Origin: Candidatus Cloacimonadota bacterium
GTDB lineage: Bacteria > Cloacimonadota > Cloacimonadia > Cloacimonadales > Cloacimonadaceae
Reading direction: 5' to 3'
NCBI GenBank assembly: GCA_029561955.1
Contig: JAKQWO010000007.1
Span: 1-40,348 of the forward strand
DNA: 40,348 nt
Both the position numbers and the translations under genes were made by a program. This document shows positions 1 through 8,834 of the stretch, one piece after another (the first letter of the stretch is position 1; each line of letters opens with the position of its first letter). The notes beneath the pieces were generated by a model. The model was not told the origin of the DNA and searched no databases. It saw nothing but the letters and a program-made list of their open reading frames with translations.

Positions 1-495
1 GCATATGCCATTGGCCGGGATGGTGTTGGAAAGGCACATGGTAACACTTTGGACGGTACTGCCCATCAAGTCCAAATGATCCGGACGGCAGTTGGTGATC
101 ACCGAGATGGTGGAATGGACAAACTTGCGCTCTGTGATCCACTGGAAGACAGGATTTACCGCCATGCACTCGATCACAATAGCCTGCACATCATGCTTTT
201 CCGCCTCTCGGAAGATATACTTCTGCTCAATGATATTTGCACCCATAAGCCGGATAACAGCGGCCTCACGACCATCAGGCATTATCACCCTGGGCATGGT
301 GCCCGTGGTTTTGGCGATGGTACGAATGCCACCAGCTCTGAGGCCTGCTGCGATGAGCCTTGTCACGCTCGATTTGCCTCGGGTGCCATTAACGTGTATT
401 CTGATAGGGATGCTGTTTACTTTACGCAGGTGACGGCGATATTCCCATATCCAATTTAGGATCAGAACCACCGTAGCCAGGATCAATATAGTCAT
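1..495 (-). CDS. pgsB: PgsB/CapB-like poly-gamma-glutamate synthase ligase, N-terminal part (cut by window edge)
   Basis: The first 165 codons of a gene that runs off the left edge. The protein opens with one hydrophobic membrane segment (about residues 2-15), followed by an ATP-binding loop of the Mur-ligase type (HVNGTRGKSSVTR, about residues 34-46). It then has the family landmarks AKTTGTMPR, a NIIEQ segment, ECMAV and TNCRPDHLD. This order is typical of PgsB/CapB, the membrane-anchored amide ligase that polymerises glutamate using ATP at the cytoplasmic membrane. The start at 495 is preceded by GAGGAATAG, a good ribosome binding site. The partners pgsC and pgsA would lie outside the window, so polyglutamate production itself is inferred. 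A Mur-ligase-like protein with another substrate is the alternative. Confidence 0.85.
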   Translation of the reverse strand, partial: MTILILATVVLILNWIWEYRRHLRKVNSIPIRIHVNGTRGKSSVTRLIAAGLRAGGIRTIAKTTGTMPRVIMPDGREAAVIRLMGANIIEQKYIFREAEKHDVQAIVIECMAVNPVFQWITERKFVHSTISVITNCRPDHLDLMGSTVQSVTMCLSNTIPANGIC

Positions 496-637
496 CTATT
501 CCTCGAGTTATTACTCAATCGGCCGAACTGGTTTTTAAACAGTCGGATTTGATTGAACCCACAGGTATGCAATATCCGTTCCAAGATGGAAAGAATTGTA
601 TAACTGTTAGAATCTATTCGCATTTTTAGCAGGCTCT

Positions 638-1438
638 CTAAAAGGTAGAAATCAGGGATTTGCGGACTCGTTTGGTGAATACCACCAAGAGTAATGTGAA
701 GCCGATCACCAAGGTAGACAGGGCATTGATGGTGGTAATGGTGCCACGGCGGATGGTTCCCTCCACATAGATGGGAAGCGTGTCAAAACCCCTGCCTGAG
801 GTAAAGAAGGTGATGATAAAGTCATCGATGGAAAGTGTAAACGAAAGCAAGGCCGCTGCGATCACACCGGGCATAATCAGCGGCAGCTTTACTTTGAAGA
901 AGGTGGTTGCGGGCTTGGCTCCCAAGTCCATGGCAGCTTCGATCAGTGAGTAGTCAAAACCTTCCAAGCGAGACTGGATCACGATCACTGCATAGGATAC
1001 GCAGAAGGTGATGTGAGCGATGAGCACCGTCCACATGCCGGTGTTTACACTCAGGAAATTGAAAAGCAAGGCCAGGGACACACCCATGAGGATGTCCGGT
1101 ATCACCAAAGGCGCATAGAGCAGTCCCATAAAGCCTCTTCTGCCCTTCAGCTTCTTGTTTTCCAAACCCAAAGCGGTGAGCAAACCCAAGAGAGTGGAGA
1201 TAAATGTGCTCAAGCCCGCTATCAGCATCGTGTTCAAAAAGGCTTGGCGGATGGCAACGTTATCCAAGAGCTGCAGATAGTATTTGAAGGTAAAGCCCTT
1301 CCAGGAAGTAACGATCCGCGCATCATTGAAGCTAAAAATCACCAATATCAGGATAGGGATATACAAAAACAGCATGGCGAAAGTGAACACTGTGAGATTC
1401 ATCCCTTTGAAGAACTGGCCACGTGTGAATCTTCTCAT
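638..1438 (-). CDS. potC: Spermidine/putrescine-type ABC transporter permease PotC
   Basis: A 266-residue inner-membrane permease with about six hydrophobic segments. It carries the EAA loop (AAMDLGAKPATTFFKVKLP, around residues 166-184) that contacts the ATPase. Length and motif fit PotC. Its ATG shares one base with the potB stop (TAATG), so the two are translationally coupled. It is the last gene of potABC; the expected potD gene for the periplasmic binding protein does not follow, and a spacer of about 140 bp leads to the pgsB-like gene instead. Substrate (putrescine, spermidine or a related cation) is inferred from family only. Confidence 0.9.
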   Translation of the reverse strand: MRRFTRGQFFKGMNLTVFTFAMLFLYIPILILVIFSFNDARIVTSWKGFTFKYYLQLLDNVAIRQAFLNTMLIAGLSTFISTLLGLLTALGLENKKLKGRRGFMGLLYAPLVIPDILMGVSLALLFNFLSVNTGMWTVLIAHITFCVSYAVIVIQSRLEGFDYSLIEAAMDLGAKPATTFFKVKLPLIMPGVIAAALLSFTLSIDDFIITFFTSGRGFDTLPIYVEGTIRRGTITTINALSTLVIGFTLLLVVFTKRVRKSLISTF

Positions 1439-2301
1439 TATACCACCCCTCTTACCTTGCTCTTACGCAAGAGGATGTAGCCTATGAGCAGGAAAATAGC
1501 CACCAAAATCAGCAAGCCAAAGCTCAGCGCAGAAGCCATAGGCCAGTTTCTGGGAATGTTTTTGATCTTATAGGTGATCACCTGACCCACATATAAAGAC
1601 CTCTGATCACCCACCAATTGCGGGATCAGATATGTGCCCAGCGAGGGGATAAACACCAGCAACACTCCGGCAAATATCCCTTCCAGACTGAGCGGCAACG
1701 TGATCTTAAAGAAGGATTTCACCTCGGTTGCTCCCAAATCCATGGCAGCATGCAAGAGTGTAAAATCCAGCTTTTCCAGCACGCTATACAGAGGCAAGAT
1801 CATATAAGGCAGGTAGACATAGACCATCACCATGATCACAGCCAGGTCTGTGCGCATAATCTCCAAGGGCTGAGATATGAGACCTATCTTGAGCAGTATA
1901 TCGTTTAGCACCCCATTGTAGGAGAGGAAGATACGCCAGCTAAAGATGCGGATGATGAGGTTTGTCCAAAAAGGGATGATGATCAGAATCAGCAGCGTAT
2001 TCTTTAGCTTGTCCGAGGCTCTGGCGATCAGATATGCCACCGGATAGGCGATAAGGATGCACAAAAGCGTAGTCGTGATCGCCAGTTTAACTGAAAGCAA
2101 AAAGGGACGGAAGTAGGTGCCTTCAAAAAGCTGCCTGTAGGCATCGAGATTGAATTCAAACTTCACATCAAAAATGTCCGGTGTGAGAAAGCCATAGATG
2201 AGCACGATGAAATAAGGCACCAAAAAGAAGACGGTGAGCCAGATTAGCGTTGGAGCAGCCAGGAGATAATCCAGCTTGGAGCTATTGGTATTGCTCTTCA
2301 T
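1438..2301 (-). CDS. potB: Spermidine/putrescine-type ABC transporter permease PotB
   Basis: A 287-residue permease. It has an N-terminal membrane helix, a periplasmic stretch with LDAYRQLFEGTYFRPF, and five more hydrophobic segments. The EAA loop AAMDLGATEVKSFFKITLP lies near residues 185-203 and is followed by the family segment PSLGTYLIPQLVGD. It pairs with PotC to form the membrane channel. The start overlaps the potA stop by four bases (ATGA), and the stop overlaps potC. This supports a single potABC transcript. Confidence 0.9.
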   Translation of the reverse strand: MKSNTNSSKLDYLLAAPTLIWLTVFFLVPYFIVLIYGFLTPDIFDVKFEFNLDAYRQLFEGTYFRPFLLSVKLAITTTLLCILIAYPVAYLIARASDKLKNTLLILIIIPFWTNLIIRIFSWRIFLSYNGVLNDILLKIGLISQPLEIMRTDLAVIMVMVYVYLPYMILPLYSVLEKLDFTLLHAAMDLGATEVKSFFKITLPLSLEGIFAGVLLVFIPSLGTYLIPQLVGDQRSLYVGQVITYKIKNIPRNWPMASALSFGLLILVAIFLLIGYILLRKSKVRGVV

Positions 2302-3485
2302 ATCCGATCACCCAAAACTGAGCTATGCTTTTTGAACTTGGGAAAATGCGCCTTACCTTCCGCAGGCATGCGATCTTCATCTGGCAGCTCATTGATCAGC
2401 CAGCTATCCGTATCATGCCAAAATAGCCACACCTCTTCTTCCCAGTCCAAAGCTGCGTCATCAAAATAAACTCTCTTGTGTTGGCTGAATACTCTGATGT
2501 TGTGATTGCCCACAGTGACAATGTATTGCGTATGGCTACCCAAGTAGAGGATGTCTTCGATGACACCTTTCACCAGATTGATGTCATCCTCGACTTTGGG
2601 CTTATGACGTGAGATGGCTATCTTTTCCGGTCTTAAGGAAACGGTGATCTGGCTCCCAATTTCAGGCTTGAAGTGGAAGGTAGAATCTATCTCAAAAAAC
2701 TCTCCATCCCCCATGGGACACTTGAGCTGCACATACTCATCCTCAATGCCGATCACTTCTCCAGTAATCAGATTGGTCTCTCCAATAAAGTAGGCACTAA
2801 AGATGCTGGAGGGACGCTCATAGATGTCGTCTGGTGGGCCTTCTTGCACGATCTTGCCTCGATTCATCACCGCCACTCTATCCGAAATACTCATCGCTTC
2901 ACCTTGATCATGCGTCACATAGATAAAAGTGATCCCCACAGCATCGTGGATATTCATCAGCTCAATGAGCATGTGTTGACGCAGCTTGAGGTCGAGCGCT
3001 GCCAAAGGTTCATCAAGTAGCAACACCTCGGGTTTATTGATCAGAGCTCTGGCGATGGCTACACGTTGTTTTTGCCCGCCACTGATCTGGTCTGGATACT
3101 TTGAGTGTTGATCGCTCATCTTCACCAAATCCAGCATCTCGCTCACCCTTTCCTTGATCTCGGGCAGGGGCGTCTTGCGAACCTTGAGGCCAAAAGCCAC
3201 GTTGTCCCACACCGTCATGTGGGGAAACAGCGAATAGTTTTGAAAGATGGTATTCACCGGCCTCTTGTAGGGAGGCAGCTCGATGATATCCTGATCTCCG
3301 ATGTAAATATTGCCGTTCAAGGGCGTTTCAAAACCGGCGATCATCCTCAACAATGTAGTCTTACCACATCCGCTGGGCCCCAGAAAGGAAAAAAGCTCCC
3401 CAGGTTTGATGGTCAAATCCACGCCATCGACAGCCATAAAACCATCGAATTCTTTGCTAATGTTTACAATTCTGATCTCTTCCAA
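2298..3485 (-). CDS. potA: Spermidine/putrescine-type ABC transporter ATPase PotA
   Basis: A 395-residue ATPase. The Walker A motif is GPSGCGKTT (residues 36-44), the ABC signature SGGQKQR (135-141), and Walker B LLLDEP (155-160), followed by the His switch in VTHDQGEA. A C-terminal TOBE-type region from about residue 235 includes SLRPEKI. The chosen start is a TTG at 3485, because GGAG lies 10 bases upstream and no in-frame ATG fits. The C-terminus (about 30 residues after the WLIN segment) is somewhat extended. It energises PotB/PotC. Transcription probably starts about 300 bp upstream (see the promoter and hairpin entries). Confidence 0.92.
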   Translation of the reverse strand: MEEIRIVNISKEFDGFMAVDGVDLTIKPGELFSFLGPSGCGKTTLLRMIAGFETPLNGNIYIGDQDIIELPPYKRPVNTIFQNYSLFPHMTVWDNVAFGLKVRKTPLPEIKERVSEMLDLVKMSDQHSKYPDQISGGQKQRVAIARALINKPEVLLLDEPLAALDLKLRQHMLIELMNIHDAVGITFIYVTHDQGEAMSISDRVAVMNRGKIVQEGPPDDIYERPSSIFSAYFIGETNLITGEVIGIEDEYVQLKCPMGDGEFFEIDSTFHFKPEIGSQITVSLRPEKIAISRHKPKVEDDINLVKGVIEDILYLGSHTQYIVTVGNHNIRVFSQHKRVYFDDAALDWEEEVWLFWHDTDSWLINELPDEDRMPAEGKAHFPKFKKHSSVLGDRI

Positions 3486-3715
3486 TTATTGTACTCTCCA
3501 TCTATGTTAATCGACAGCTTGTAGCTAAACTGCCGTTTATTAAAGGTGTTATCTGGAACATCAATGAGTTGCTCTTTGTTTAGAATAACGTTATTTTGCC
3601 TGAAGATAAGCTGTGATTGAGTAGACTTCGCCCGGGATAAAATGACTTTGTTGTAAAAAAAGCTTGGAGATTGGAACGCCGCTTGCATGTTCAAGCCCCT
3701 TTTGCTTAGGGTCAG

Positions 3716-3754
3716 AAAAAAGGCAGTGGGGATTACCGGGCGGTATTCCCACTG
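3716..3754 (-). terminator. U-tailed hairpin, attenuator or terminator ahead of potA
   Basis: On the minus strand, CAGTGGG (3754-3748) pairs with CCCACTG (3730-3724). The inner bases GGTA/TACC add more pairing, and a run of six T (3721-3716) follows closely. It can end read-through from the deiminase gene. It lies downstream of the best potA promoter candidate, so it could also act as an attenuator of potABC. Confidence 0.6.
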
Positions 3755-3763
3755 ATCGGAGGG

Positions 3764-3801
3764 CATTCTATGTAGGGTCTGTAGGCTGACTCCATAGAAT
3801 G
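3764..3801. repeat. 9-bp perfect inverted repeat overlapping the potA -10 region
   Basis: CATTCTATG (3764-3772) and CATAGAATG (3793-3801) are perfect inverted copies with 20 bp between them. The right half covers the proposed -10 hexamer. The arrangement suits an operator bound by a dimeric regulator. A chance occurrence cannot be excluded. Confidence 0.45.
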
Positions 3802-3822
3802 ATAGGTGGCTTTTTTTGTCAA
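3794..3822 (-). promoter_or_regulatory. Putative promoter for potABC
   Basis: On the minus strand a consensus -35 TTGACA (3822-3817) is followed by a 17-bp spacer and TTCTAT (3799-3794), a weak -10. Transcription would start near 3787, about 300 nt before potA. Confidence 0.4.
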
Positions 3823-3872
3823 GAGCAAAGTTGAAATTATTTTCACAACGCTGTTGATTTAATTCCACAAAC

Positions 3873-5894
3873 CTAGTTGGCAATGACGAATTTGCAGGTC
3901 TTTTCACCGGATTTCCCACTGATTTTTAGCAGGTAAACACCCGACTTAGTTACATTGTTTTCCAAGAGGTTAACCTCTATTGTGGAAAGCTGCTCACCCT
4001 TGAGTTCAGCCTTACTTTTCCCTGAGGCAATTTTCTGGCCTCGAATGTTGAAAATAGTCCAAAAATATGTGTCTTGCCCCAAGTTTTTACTCTCTACTCT
4101 CAGAGCACCGTCTTTAGAAACTATCGGATTGGGATAGATTTTGGCATCAAAGACGTCCCCCACATTAACGATCGGATCATCTAAATCCACCGTCTTCAAG
4201 GGGATACTTATCCATTCATCCGTAGAAGGATAGACGCTCACATTAGGTGGATTCTCCATATCCCGAGCTTCGATTTGATAGTGGAAGTTATGATCTTCCT
4301 CGCCAAAATTCGGATGATAGTCAAAGCAATAAAGGCCAAATCCCATAGAATTCATGGGCTCAGTCGTCAAATCCATAGTTTCAGTGTAGTATCGGAAAAA
4401 GACCTCCCCCACTTCCTCGTTGTCCGTTACATGAGCAACAAAGGCAACGGGTGCAGAATCCGAATAGATCACTTCCACGGGCACCTGATGCGCTATCACG
4501 GGAGAATCAACATCCCTACTGATCACAAAGAGGTGAGGATCATGCGCACCGGTAAAAGGATGATCTACACTGCGTCCTGACTGATCTGCCGCATGGATAA
4601 AGTAGCGAATGGTGTCTCCACTGGCGAAACCGCTTAGAGAACAGGTGAACTGATTCTGCCCCAAATCACTCAAGAGTATGCTCTGCCAACTGCCACTGTT
4701 AACTTTGTAGACAACCTTCAAAGAATCGCCATACAAAGCATGCCCGCTATAGGCTTTAATCTTAACATCAATGTCGAAGCTTTCATCTGCATCATGCTCG
4801 CCCCAGAAGGGAAAGTGACTCACGTAGAGCATCTGCCTGTCATTGATCTCATGGGTGCGGCAATGAAGCGCATCGGTAGACTCCCAAGGCGTATTGTAAG
4901 CACCCGAAATCCCAAAGACTTCATAGCCGGGCAGCGCATCCCGATAAACCTGCAATGCTGCTGCGTCTGAGCCGCTGTTTGTGATCGGCACAAACACCTT
5001 TTTATTCAAAATCAAGGAGTTGCTATAAGGTTGATTTTGCGGTGTATTCACCCGATACACTTTCCAAGGATAACCCCAAGAACAATTACGCGTGGCAAAA
5101 AAGTTAGCCGCTTGTTCGATGGCGTTATATTGAGGATGATTTGTGGGCACACTGCGCACCAAAACTTTATCTGGAGCCAAAAACTTACCCCAGCAATCAA
5201 TGTGATCGATGTAGGTATTATTCGGATCAGGGATGCCGTAAAAGGTCTCAGCTCCCAAATATTGCTGCATGATATTGTGCACACCCGTCTGCCCCACCGA
5301 GGGATTTTCATTGTAAACCAGCGTGGTCTGTGCAGCGATGGAAATGCCATCTGTCATATAATTCCCGCCTGTCTGCTGTAGACTCATTGCATAGTATGGA
5401 TAGGAAAAACTCTGAGCAAAAAGCTGGGGAATCTGATTATCAGCGGGACGAGGACGGTTGTAAACAAAGTCGACAACTGCAAACTCATCGTTACCATCCA
5501 CGATAAACCAAGGGCTATAGTCCCTTGTCCAATAGGAATCCGTGGCTGCAACAAAGAAACTCACCTTATCCATGTTTACACCTGCGGAAGTAAAAGTATT
5601 GGTAGCACTATTCTGCTGGGAAGCACTGCCCACCAGACAGACCACGTCAACCTCGTTGGCAAGCATAGCCACCAAGCTCGCTGGAATACCCAAAGGATAG
5701 CGAATCAAGACAGCACTACTGGGTTCAAACTCTGCCACCGGACGCACGGGCCCGGGCGGCGGAGCCGTCTCTGTATAGCGGTTTTGCCTCTGCTGCAAGT
5801 CTTGCGGCAAGACTGAATGTGACACCAAACCTGTCACCACCACAAAAAGCAGGAAACAGGTTAGATTTATCTTATGTAATCTCATAGTAGACAT
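3873..5894 (-). CDS. Secreted Porphyromonas-type peptidylarginine deiminase with T9SS sorting domain
   Basis: A 673-residue exported enzyme. The start at 5894 has GGAG 11 bases upstream; an in-frame ATG at 6020 would add 42 residues before the signal peptide. It has a signal peptide (about residues 8-30) and a deiminase domain (about 50-370) that keeps Asp125 (in WTRD), His231 and Asp233 (in HIDCWG), Asn292 and Cys345 (in LHCRTHE). These match Porphyromonas gingivalis PPAD Asp130, His236, Asp238, Asn297 and Cys351. Arg147 and Arg149 correspond to its carboxylate-binding Arg152/Arg154. Beta-sandwich regions follow (about 375-580), then a C-terminal sorting domain starting at YPNP. The family converts arginine to citrulline plus ammonia. 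Activity on C-terminal peptidyl-arginine is inferred from the residues. An agmatine deiminase is less likely because the protein is secreted. Confidence 0.88.
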   Translation of the reverse strand: MSTMRLHKINLTCFLLFVVVTGLVSHSVLPQDLQQRQNRYTETAPPPGPVRPVAEFEPSSAVLIRYPLGIPASLVAMLANEVDVVCLVGSASQQNSATNTFTSAGVNMDKVSFFVAATDSYWTRDYSPWFIVDGNDEFAVVDFVYNRPRPADNQIPQLFAQSFSYPYYAMSLQQTGGNYMTDGISIAAQTTLVYNENPSVGQTGVHNIMQQYLGAETFYGIPDPNNTYIDHIDCWGKFLAPDKVLVRSVPTNHPQYNAIEQAANFFATRNCSWGYPWKVYRVNTPQNQPYSNSLILNKKVFVPITNSGSDAAALQVYRDALPGYEVFGISGAYNTPWESTDALHCRTHEINDRQMLYVSHFPFWGEHDADESFDIDVKIKAYSGHALYGDSLKVVYKVNSGSWQSILLSDLGQNQFTCSLSGFASGDTIRYFIHAADQSGRSVDHPFTGAHDPHLFVISRDVDSPVIAHQVPVEVIYSDSAPVAFVAHVTDNEEVGEVFFRYYTETMDLTTEPMNSMGFGLYCFDYHPNFGEEDHNFHYQIEARDMENPPNVSVYPSTDEWISIPLKTVDLDDPIVNVGDVFDAKIYPNPIVSKDGALRVESKNLGQDTYFWTIFNIRGQKIASGKSKAELKGEQLSTIEVNLLENNVTKSGVYLLKISGKSGEKTCKFVIAN

Positions 5895-6126
5895 CAAGTT
5901 ATGAACTCCAAATTGACATAATTGCACTTTTGTTGGCAAGGCTACGTTATAGGGGTTATAAGTCAATGACTTTTTTCCCTTTAGACCCCATAATTGGCAA
6001 GCAGGATACAATAGTGTCACTTAGCCATCGGCGAGCAAAAATCTATCTCAAGCATCTCGTTATTTCAGACAAACATGGCCCCAAAATGGCACTTTTCACC
6101 ACTGTCCTCCCAGCTATAAATCAGGT

Positions 6127-7164
6127 CTAAACCTCCAGAGCCTCCACGATCTTCCTGCTCACATCGACTCCGAACAAATCCGGATGCTCTTTGGGTGCTT
6201 TGAAGCTCCTGATCAGCTCAGGGAAGCCAGCATCGCTGGGGTCTAAGAGCAAGTTCCAACCACTGCTAACAGTTTCTACCCACTCTGTTTCTGTTCTGAG
6301 TGTCACGCAAGGTTTCCTGAGGATGTAGGCTTCTTTTTGGATGCCTCCGGAATCGGTGAGAATCATCTGCGCATTGGCCAAGTGAGTCAAGAAATCCAGA
6401 TAGCCAAGCGGGTCTACGAAGATGATGTTTTCGCATTGCTCCTTTACCTGTAGAGCGATCAGCTTTTGGGTGCGAGGATGCACTGGAAAGATGATCTTTT
6501 GACCCAGTGTATTTAGCTTTTGGAGTATATGTTGCAGCTTGTCGGGGTCGTCCACATTGTAAGGACGGTGCAGAGTAAGGACACAATAGGGCTCTGCGGT
6601 AATCAGCTTGATTTCTTGCTTTTTAGCTGCTTCCACGCCCAGAACCAAGCTATCTGTCATCACATCGCCAGCCAAGATAGCCTTATCCAGCAAGCCCTCG
6701 TGCTTGAGGTTGTCCATGCCGGTTTGAGTGGGAACCAAGAGCAGCTCTGAGAGGTGATCCGCTACGATGCGGTTGATTTCCTCTGGCATACTGCGGTTAA
6801 AGCTGCGCAGTCCTGCTTCGATGTGAGCAGTTTTGATACCCAGCTTGGACGCTGCAAGCGCACCCGCAAGCGTGGTGTTTGTATCTCCATAGATCAGCAG
6901 CCAATCGGGCTCTTCCTTTATCAAAATGGCTTCCAAAGCTTCCAGAATCCGTGCAGTTTGCACTCCGTGTGAGCCAGAGCCGACGTTGAGGTCATAATCC
7001 GGCTTCGGAATTTGCATCTGTTTGAAAAATACCTCATTCATCTGATAATCATAGTGTTGACCGCTATGGATGATGATCTCCTGATGTTTTTCCCTTACCT
7101 GCTTGGAGACAGGTGCCAGCTTCACAAACTGAGGACGTGCTCCAACTAATTGTATGATTTTCAT
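6127..7164 (-). CDS. wecB: UDP-N-acetylglucosamine 2-epimerase (non-hydrolysing)
   Basis: A 345-residue cytoplasmic enzyme interconverting UDP-GlcNAc and UDP-ManNAc for surface polysaccharide synthesis. Family motifs are GARPQFVKLAP at the N-terminus, HSGQHYDYQM, GDTNTTLAGALAA, HIEAGLRSFNRSMPEEINR, LTLHRPYN, and DSGGIQKEA for nucleotide binding. The length is slightly short (family about 360-380), but all landmarks are present. GGAG lies five bases before the ATG. It starts 11 bp after the pyrD stop, so it is probably the last gene of the pyr transcript, although its pathway is unrelated. Confidence 0.93.
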   Translation of the reverse strand: MKIIQLVGARPQFVKLAPVSKQVREKHQEIIIHSGQHYDYQMNEVFFKQMQIPKPDYDLNVGSGSHGVQTARILEALEAILIKEEPDWLLIYGDTNTTLAGALAASKLGIKTAHIEAGLRSFNRSMPEEINRIVADHLSELLLVPTQTGMDNLKHEGLLDKAILAGDVMTDSLVLGVEAAKKQEIKLITAEPYCVLTLHRPYNVDDPDKLQHILQKLNTLGQKIIFPVHPRTQKLIALQVKEQCENIIFVDPLGYLDFLTHLANAQMILTDSGGIQKEAYILRKPCVTLRTETEWVETVSSGWNLLLDPSDAGFPELIRSFKAPKEHPDLFGVDVSRKIVEALEV

Positions 7165-7175
7165 CTTATCTCCAT

Positions 7176-8102
7176 CTATCTCAGGTTAGCTATTAAGTCT
7201 TTGATATGTATGTTGTTAGTCTTGCAGTGCTCTTGTAATCCTTTAGCAATCTTTGCAGGTGCGCCTGGATCGTTGAAATTGGCAGTTCCCACCGCAACAG
7301 CAGAGGCGCCCGCATAGATAAACTCCAGTGCATCTTGCCAGGTGTGGATGCCGCCCATAGCCAAGATAGGAATATCCACCACCTGAGCCACTTTGTAGAC
7401 CAAGGCCAAAGCCACGGGCTTCACACCTCTACCACTATAGCCGCCCACTTTCTTGGAAAGCATAGCCTTACCTGTTCTCCAGTCTATCGCCATGCCCCAA
7501 AGCGTATTGATCAAGGCAATGGAACTGGCGCCCGCTTCCTGAGCCGCCAAAGCCATCTGGGCGATGTCCGTCACACTAGGGCTCAGTTTCACGATCAATT
7601 CCTTATCCGTAAGAGCAGCCAAGCTGGCAACAAGCTTGTGAATCACGTCCGGATCAGCTCCGAAGGCGATGCCCTCTTTTTCCACATTGGGGCAGGAAAC
7701 GTTAACTTCATATCCCGCAATCTCTTGATAAGGCTCCATTGCTGTGATCATCTCGCAAAACTCATCTATGGAAGAGCCGGAAAAGCTGACGATCAAGGGG
7801 ATGCGCAGAGCATCTTTGAGGATTGGCAGATCGGTTTGTAAGAAGCCTTTTAAGCCAGGATTTTGCAGCCCAATGGAGTTTAGCAGCCCACACTCCGTTT
7901 CATATAGACGCGGAGAGGGATTCCCCGCCTTGAGCTCATAGGTGATGGTTTTACTCACATAGGCACCCAGACTTTCCTGAGGTAAAAGCAGCTTCCCGTC
8001 TGCATCCCGCAGCTTTAAATAATCAAGACCAAAGGTTCCAGAAGCGACAGTCACACAAGAATCCAACTTCAGCTTGCCCAAAGAGCTCTCGATATACTTC
8101 AT
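7176..8102 (-). CDS. pyrD: Dihydroorotate dehydrogenase, class 1B catalytic subunit
   Basis: A 308-residue FMN enzyme that oxidises dihydroorotate to orotate, the fourth step of pyrimidine synthesis. It has SGTFG near the N-terminus, a loop with NVSCPN carrying the class 1 active-site Cys (residue 137), IVKLSPSV, and the FMN-binding segments GGYSGRGVKP and MGGIHTWQDA. The start at 8102 is chosen over 8114 because GGAG lies six bases upstream and the ATG overlaps the pyrK stop (ATGA). Pairing with PyrK marks it as the NAD-linked heterotetrameric type, suited to anaerobic growth. Confidence 0.94.
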   Translation of the reverse strand: MKYIESSLGKLKLDSCVTVASGTFGLDYLKLRDADGKLLLPQESLGAYVSKTITYELKAGNPSPRLYETECGLLNSIGLQNPGLKGFLQTDLPILKDALRIPLIVSFSGSSIDEFCEMITAMEPYQEIAGYEVNVSCPNVEKEGIAFGADPDVIHKLVASLAALTDKELIVKLSPSVTDIAQMALAAQEAGASSIALINTLWGMAIDWRTGKAMLSKKVGGYSGRGVKPVALALVYKVAQVVDIPILAMGGIHTWQDALEFIYAGASAVAVGTANFNDPGAPAKIAKGLQEHCKTNNIHIKDLIANLR

Positions 8103-8833
8103 AGCTCGCTCCATCTGATTCTGGTGGCATCAAATACGGGGCCGTCTTTGCACACCAGCTTATAATCACTATCCACAGGGATGGCGCACCCGTGACATAC
8201 GCCAATCCCGCATGCCATATAGGCTTCCATGGATACATAATGTTCCACTTGGATGCAGATATTGGTCAGCTTGGCCAACATGGGAACAGGGCCACAGCTC
8301 AAAACGAGGTCAATTTTATGATCCGAAATCAAGGATTCAACCGAATCCGTGACCAAGCCCTTATGCCCTTGAGAGCCGTCCACAGTGTAGAGCAGATCGC
8401 AGGGAAAAACCTCATCCGCAGTGGCGCAACCATGCAGATGCAGACAAAACTCTGCTTCATCCGCTTCACGTTTGAGCCAAGCCAAGGGAGGATAGCCTGC
8501 CCCACCGCTCACCAACAGCACTCTGCGGCCATTGATGCTGGGAAAGCCATTGCCCAAGGGGCCAAGAGCCTCTACCCCATCACCTGCTTTTAGATGGGCA
8601 AAAGCTTCAGTCCCAGCACCTATCACCTTGATCAAAAAGCTCAGCAAATGATCTTCCACTTCCAAGATGCTGATGGGTTTGAAGAGCCTGCCAGCTTGAG
8701 AGGGTGCCCGCAGCTCATAAAACATACCTGGGATCAAGCCTTTCATGGGTTTGCCTGCATCCAGTTTGAGCAGTACATATTGGGGTGCGGGGATGTTCAC
8801 ATCCACCACTTTCAATAGTTCTCTGGTGATCAT
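8099..8833 (-). CDS. pyrK: Dihydroorotate dehydrogenase electron-transfer subunit
   Basis: A 244-residue iron-sulfur flavoprotein that passes electrons from PyrD to NAD. It has a ferredoxin-reductase-like FAD domain (RLFKPISI, then GPLGNGFP), an NAD-binding segment LLVSGGAGYPPLA, and a C-terminal [2Fe-2S] site made by the cysteines of CGIGVCHGC plus the Cys of KLVCKDGP. The start at 8833 lies one base after the pyrC stop. An upstream in-frame ATG (8965) would put 44 non-conserved residues inside pyrC, so it is rejected. The stop overlaps the pyrD start. Confidence 0.93.
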   Translation of the reverse strand: MITRELLKVVDVNIPAPQYVLLKLDAGKPMKGLIPGMFYELRAPSQAGRLFKPISILEVEDHLLSFLIKVIGAGTEAFAHLKAGDGVEALGPLGNGFPSINGRRVLLVSGGAGYPPLAWLKREADEAEFCLHLHGCATADEVFPCDLLYTVDGSQGHKGLVTDSVESLISDHKIDLVLSCGPVPMLAKLTNICIQVEHYVSMEAYMACGIGVCHGCAIPVDSDYKLVCKDGPVFDATRIRWSEL

Positions 8834-8834
8834 A

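Larger units (their letters stand above)
3486..3872. other. Spacer and leader region upstream of potA
   Basis: 387 bp between the deiminase stop and the potA start. On the minus strand it holds a promoter-like pair, a 9-bp inverted repeat and a U-tailed hairpin (separate entries), followed by about 230 nt of leader without an obvious domain. A minus-strand open frame of 151 codons covers the stretch (3464-3919). It has no ribosome binding site at its possible ATGs and reads straight through the hairpin and its T-run, so I do not call it a gene. Confidence 0.5.

Noticed and set aside
3464-3919. Minus-strand open frame of 151 codons between the deiminase and potA
   Set aside because: It has no ribosome binding site, overlaps the end of the deiminase gene and the start of potA in another frame, and reads through a terminator-like hairpin with its T-run.
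5924-6096. Further AAAAGTGC motifs upstream of the deiminase, suggesting a regulon with porin and HU
   Set aside because: The same 8-mer also occurs inside genes (for example near 18645 and 25847), so the short form is not informative.
5895-6126. Possible promoter or regulatory RNA between wecB and the deiminase
   Set aside because: TTGACT and TATAAC-like hexamers occur, but none are at usable spacing, and I see no convincing hairpin. The upstream signal for the deiminase remains unassigned.
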